Shown in pieces: positions 59,801 to 64,000 of a DNA stretch of 64,000 nt; within the stretch, counting starts at the first letter, position 1, and the number at the start of each line of letters is the position of its first letter. Location: the NCBI RefSeq assembly GCF_963676685.1, contig NC_092349.1, positions 54,573,232-54,637,231 on the forward strand, given 5' to 3'. Source of the stretch: Mytilus edulis (taxonomy: Eukaryota > Mollusca > Bivalvia > Mytilida > Mytilidae). The notes under the pieces were generated by a model. The model saw only the letters and a list, made by a program, of their open reading frames with translations, had not been told where the DNA came from and did no database searches. The translations under genes and the position numbers were made by a program.

Positions 59801-62800
59801 GTAAAAGGACGAATAACTGTCAATTCAACACAACAGCGATTACAGCTGAGAATTCAATTCTTTAATAAATGTAAAACCCAATGGTACAATGTAAATACCG
59901 AATATAATGGTAAGTACACAAAATGACAAATATCTTTCAATACTCATAAAACTAAGAATTTAGCGGCATTTACTTGAACAAATGGAAATGAAGCCTTATA
60001 TCCTCGACATGGAAACGCATAACTTTATTTTGTTAAATCAAGTTTGTTGAATCTCTTATGAAAAAGTATTCGGTATGACATTTAGTCGATGGTATGTCCT
60101 TGTTCGGGTAAGACCTTTTACTTTATTATGTTTATTCAGGTTGATTGAATATGGGATAACACAACTATTTGGAATAAAATCGACAGTTCTGATAGAATTA
60201 TAACAATCATACCTTCCTCATGTTTCTGCAAACGAAATTAATTTAAATTTCGTAATCATATTTAAGAAGATGTTGTATAAGTGCTAATGAGACAACTCAT
60301 CATCCAAGTCACAAGTTTTTTAAGTAAACCATAATAAGTTAAAGTCTTGTCTCACACCGAACAGCAAGCTATAAAGGCCCCCAAAAAATCTTTTAATAGT
60401 AAGTCTTACGTCGGACTCTAACTTCTATTGAACAGAGTGTGTATGTGCGTTTTGCTGTGTGTTTGTTTACTCCACATTTGCTATATATATGGGAGAGGGT
60501 TGAGAACTCACAAAACATGTTTAACCTCGCCGCATTAGTCATCATGATACTAGTAAGAAATCGCAAAACCATTTTAGTTTTTTGCCTTCTAATAACGGTT
60601 CATTTGTATACATAGGACTATAGTGTGGCGTTCACATTTGAAAAAAATGTCCACTTTATAGAGAAGGACGAGAATACTCAATTGGTGATTTTGTTGGATT
60701 TCTTTTTCAATCAAAGATATTAAAACTACTATTTAAGAAATATGTTGCTGTACTATTCATCTTGGCTGCTTACACGTCCTGACTAAATTATAATTACCAC
60801 GTTTTTTGCCTCTTTTTCGGGGGGGGGGGGGGGGGTACATAGTTACAAGTTTTTTCACTGTTGTGCTCTGTACTATGATAATTTTCTGTTAGCCACTTTT
60901 TGGTCGATGGCCAGAACTTTGAAAGATTTTCATCTTCTTGTAAGTTTAAATGTTCCTTTTGTTAAATTCAACCTCTCTTTAAATAAAATAGAGTGGACGA
61001 GTTCCTGAATTCAATTTATTCATTGTTATAAAACTGTTAAAAATTGAAGAAAACATCAAATGTTTTAATTGGAAATACATTTTTTTGGTAATAGTTCAAT
61101 AAATATCCAATATGAAATTATCAATGGATTTCCAAATGCAAATCCTATTATCACATGCATCATGATTATTACAATGCATTTTTATTCAAGAAATAATATT
61201 CAAAATTTAAGAGATATTATACAGGCTAAATTAAGATTGATTCGATGATTGTTTTGGTCATGGTAAGTGAAACCCTTTCCAAATTTGTATACATGTATTG
61301 TATTAAATGTTTTACACCAATTGCAATCTGTTATTTCACCGTCTAAGATGTCTATACCAACAAATTAATTCCCTGCATTTGTGTTATATGTATTACAATT
61401 TTCTGGCTTTTTCCGTTTTGAACTCAAATTCGTTATTCGCTGGTGATTTATTGTTATAATAAATAAAAAACTAAATTCTTAAGTAAGTAATAAGTACTTC
61501 AAACGCGTGTTAATATATTTCGAACTAAAAGTTCAATTGTTTCTTTCGCAAACAAAGCACACTTGTAATTGTAAGATACAGTGAAACCTGGGTAAACCGA
61601 ACCCTGATAAAACCGAATTTCAGTTTTATCCGAACAATTTCAAAGTCCCAATTTTTTTTCATATTAATCAATGTTAATCTTACCGGAAAAAAACAGAACC
61701 CTGTCAACACCGAATTTTGAACATTTTTTAAAGGTTCGTTAAAAAATATGTATTAAAATATTTCCTGACAAAATCGATCGATAGCAATCAAAACAAAAAA
61801 ATGTTTTAAATTATTTGCATGCTTTAATTAAACAAACACAAAGATGACAGAGTATCCCCGATGGTACATTTGTATTTGAGGTTTAATGAATTAATGAGAT
61901 GTAATAACAAACTAATCAGCATGTTGTTGTCTTTGTATTCAGTGATAAAAAAAAAATTGTAAAGAAACGTCAAACTTCATCGCCGAAAAGGCAAGAATGG
62001 AACTTTTCTTGAGATCAATTTAATGCACGCTACTCAAATATTTACGGTCACAAATTCGTAAATGCCATTCAGTAGCTAAACTGTTTAACTAAATAATAGT
62101 ATTAAAGCGTTGCACTAGACTAAGAAGTCGTGAAACACAAGGTCAATGACTGTCGAATTATATTTATGGGATGCCGGATTCACTTAATGGCCCTATACAC
62201 AATTCAAATGCTAACGCAGTTTAGTCCAAGAACTCGTGTGTACAAATAATTGAAAATAACGATCTCGACTCAAAGAGCAAAATCGCTCAACGTCGGACAT
62301 CATTGAACGATTAATATCTTTACACAACAAGGAGCGTGATTGACGGAGTGGCGTTTGATTTATATGAAAAAGGTACATACGTCATTCTTCATCTACTTTT
62401 ACATTTACATCTAAATCATCATGAAAATAAATTGCGGTCTGTTGTCACCTATAGTCCCTTGTCAGTAAGTGCTAACATTATTTTGATGTCGACTTTCGTT
62501 TACCTCTTCAATCCGAACACCCGTGAAAACCGAACAAAACGCAAAGTCCCATGTGTGTTCGGTTTGGACAGGTTTCACTGTATTTGTTTTAGGAAGAACA
62601 GGCTCCGATGGAAAGAAATCTATTGGATTATGTAACTATATCAGACAACTGAGCAGTCTGTCACCTTACCAAACGTTTTACATGTTTACAAGAGGTGTTA
62701 ATTCTTACAATTTAAACTGTAGAAGGAGATGCAACGTAAGTAACTTAAAAGTAAGCTATGCACTTGTCAGTTCTCCTTCATGGTTATTTGTCATTTGCTA

Positions 62801-63731
62801 ATAATCAAGAAGTTTTTTTTATGTACCTTTTTATAAGGCACTGATAATGACAAAATGGAGTGGATTAACATCTAAAAAAAATAGTTTAAGTCTTTTACCT
62901 ATCATGTGTCTCAGGAAAGTTGACTCTATTGTGTTATATCTGAACTATGTTATCTGTTGTTATTCCTAGCATTGGTGTTGAAAATAAACTCATCAAAGAT
63001 ACCAGGATTATTTTCAAATCAGATTTCATTTTCTGACTTGTTTATCAGTTTTTCAAAACTAGTCTAACAGAAGTATGACAAGCGTGATGTATTCACCCTT
63101 AAAAAGTTTGGGCAACACCAAATGTCTGTGGTTGTTATACGAAGTAAATTAACAAAACTACCGAACTCCAACAAACATTTAAACAGAATGCCAAATGACA
63201 AAAATCAAAGCTTGTTAAAACAAAAATATTGTAGAGATAAGAATACAAAAACATGTCTTAACTTCATTATTTTCCGATCATTTAAGAAAATTCATGTTTT
63301 GAAGTTTACATATAGAATATTAGAGGTAGTAAAAAATTAGCAAAAACCGTATAGCCGTATAGTGGTTAATTCCCTGTTTTGAATGATGCAGGGAAATCGC
63401 GAAAAAATAAGTTCTACGAACATTTATTGGTGCTTTCTAACAGCTTGATAAACGATACAGTTATAACCCCAATTATTTGTATACTTTGTATACACCCGCT
63501 AAATAATCCATACGGTGATTGGGACAGAAATCGAGCTATCTTTGAAGGGTAACTATCTGTCTATCACCTGACAGAGATAATATGTATATTTTTCAGAAAA
63601 TAAATCAAGATTCAAGAGGTTGTAAATATGAGGCTGGTAAAAATGATAAGCTTACCATTTGCCTGGCCAGGAATGCTCTGTGCAAACGAGAAAGAAGACG
63701 GTGTCGTTGGGTTAATAATGAAACATGTTAG
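56819..63731 (+). CDS. TIMP-like secreted metalloproteinase inhibitor, gene C
   Basis: Five exons: 56819-56936, 58013-58122, 58806-58908, 62593-62735 and 63597-63731, 202 residues, uninterrupted. The signal peptide (1-21, ending DVHG) is followed directly by CSCFGFQHPQSQFC; Cys1 with Ser2 is the metalloproteinase-contacting start of TIMP-2/-3/-4 type inhibitors. N-domain landmarks are FYGKVIKETLIPGPP, ALCGVRFTVGKSYILM, SIGLCNYIRQL and LNCRRRCN. The C-domain is CKYEAGKNDKLTICLARNAL followed by CKRERRRCRW and NNETC, with a possible N-glycosylation site at NET. Intron phases (1, 0, 1, 0) equal those of genes A and B. All junctions are GT-AG. The acceptor of exon 4 lies only 12 bp from the edge of a DNA transposon. 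An in-frame upstream Met at 56738 falls in the promoter and was not used. Confidence 0.93.
58312..58475 (+). repeat. Copy of the 'ATGTGGAGCAGGATCTGC' repeat in intron 2 of gene C
   Basis: Contains CCACATGTGGAGCAGGATCT, GCACCTGAAATCACCCC, GTGTTGTCTGTTTGTCTTTT and AACCATAGCGTTGTCAGTTT. It is internally shortened compared with 10391. Confidence 0.7.
59216..59332. repeat. Inverted repeat with ~42-bp arms in intron 3 of gene C
   Basis: Arms 59216-59258 and 59291-59332 share TTATCGGATTTATCCAATC and GATAGTTAAATTAT in opposite orientation, around a 32-bp centre. A short ATATATATAT palindrome lies just to the left. Confidence 0.75.
60262..60385 (+). repeat. Partial copy of the composite dispersed repeat
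   Basis: Retains GTGCTAATGAGACAACTCAT, CTCACACCGAACAGCAAGC and TATAAAGGCCCCCAAA, the head of the copy at 12236. Confidence 0.6.
60820..60836. repeat. Poly-G tract
   Basis: An uninterrupted run of about 16 G residues in intron 3 of gene C; its length may be uncertain in the assembly. Confidence 0.8.
61579..62580. mobile_element. Non-autonomous pogo/Tc1-like element beside exon 4 of gene C
   Basis: Terminal inverted repeats CAGTGAAACCTG and CAGGTTTCACTG are flanked by TA at 61577-61578 and 62581-62582. Subterminal AAACCGAACCCTGATAAAAC and GTGAAAACCGAACAAAACG add imperfect symmetry. The 1002-bp interior has no transposase. A TA target and CAGTG-type ends fit the pogo/Tc1-mariner group. The paralogous intron of gene B lacks it. 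ORFs at 62336 and 62523 are partly inside it and partly exon 4. Confidence 0.8.
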
Positions 63732-63815
63732 CATGGTAAAAATTAATCATTATTTACGTAAATGATTGATCAGTCTATGAAACTTCCTGATGTACTTGTA
63801 AATTAGTATTTTATC

Positions 63816-63821
63816 ATTAAA
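63816..63821 (+). terminator. Polyadenylation signal of gene C
   Basis: ATTAAA within TTATCATTAAAATATTGTTG, matching the position and context of the gene B signal. Confidence 0.5.
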
Positions 63822-63875
63822 ATATTGTTGTTTTAATTTTTTTAATTGTCAAGTTAATATTGTAATTCCATGTGG

Positions 63876-63990
63876 TAAAATACATATCACAAAAATCAAA
63901 ATCAAAATCCGGAATTTATCAAACATTTGGAAGAAAATCTGTTATATTCCTTATGACTTCGTCCCGGTTTTCTTTAGAAATATGTTTAGC
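63876..63990 (+). repeat. Fragment of the 'GTAAAATCACAAAAATACT' repeat at the window edge
   Basis: Diverged pieces (CATATCACAAAAATCAAAAT, CCTTATGACTTCGTCCCGG) resemble the copies at 32958 and 51228. Weak match, cut by the window end. Confidence 0.3.
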
Positions 63991-64000
63991 CTGTAAAGAA

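Noticed and set aside
62336..62801. Two plus-strand ORFs of 99 and 92 residues as transposase or a separate gene
   Set aside because: They combine the end of the pogo-like element with exon 4 of gene C read out of frame or past its donor; no transposase motif.

Overview
The window is AT-rich, intron-rich animal DNA, almost certainly from a bivalve mollusc and most likely a mytilid mussel. That reading rests on the exon-intron genes and on several dispersed repeats I associate with mussels and other bivalves; the species assignment is inference. No rRNA, intact tRNA gene, CRISPR array or bacterial-style operon was seen.

Layout. (1) 1110-15781, minus strand: one secreted leucine-rich-repeat (LRR) protein gene of eight coding exons. 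It has a signal peptide plus N-terminal cap, six separate 72-nt exons that each encode one 24-residue LRR, and a cysteine-rich C-terminal cap. (2) About 15.9-28.6 kb: no gene recognised, only repeats, including a foldback element and a large hairpin. (3) 28620-35425, 39594-51070 and 56819-63731, plus strand: three tandem TIMP-like genes (tissue inhibitor of metalloproteinases; called A, B and C here). Each has five coding exons with identical intron phases. B and C are close paralogues that also share about 540 bp of upstream sequence. A is diverged and has Glu at mature position 2. B has an in-frame TGA in exon 3.

The introns and gaps hold many mobile-element remains. A broken Penelope-like retroelement with its GIY-YIG endonuclease ahead of the reverse transcriptase lies in intron 2 of gene B, a second reverse-transcriptase fragment lies in intron 4 of B, and 5'-truncated tails of the first family occur elsewhere. 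Non-autonomous DNA elements with clean termini include a hAT-like element with an 8-bp target duplication, a piggyBac-like element with TTAA and a pogo/Tc1-like element with TA. There are also tRNA-derived SINE-like units and a LINE endonuclease remnant.

The protein genes all encode predicted secreted proteins: a possible recognition or matrix LRR protein and a family of candidate metalloproteinase inhibitors. Nothing in the sequence links the LRR gene functionally to the TIMP cluster. Exon models were built by hand from splice signals, reading-frame continuity and paralogue comparison, and have not been tested against transcripts.
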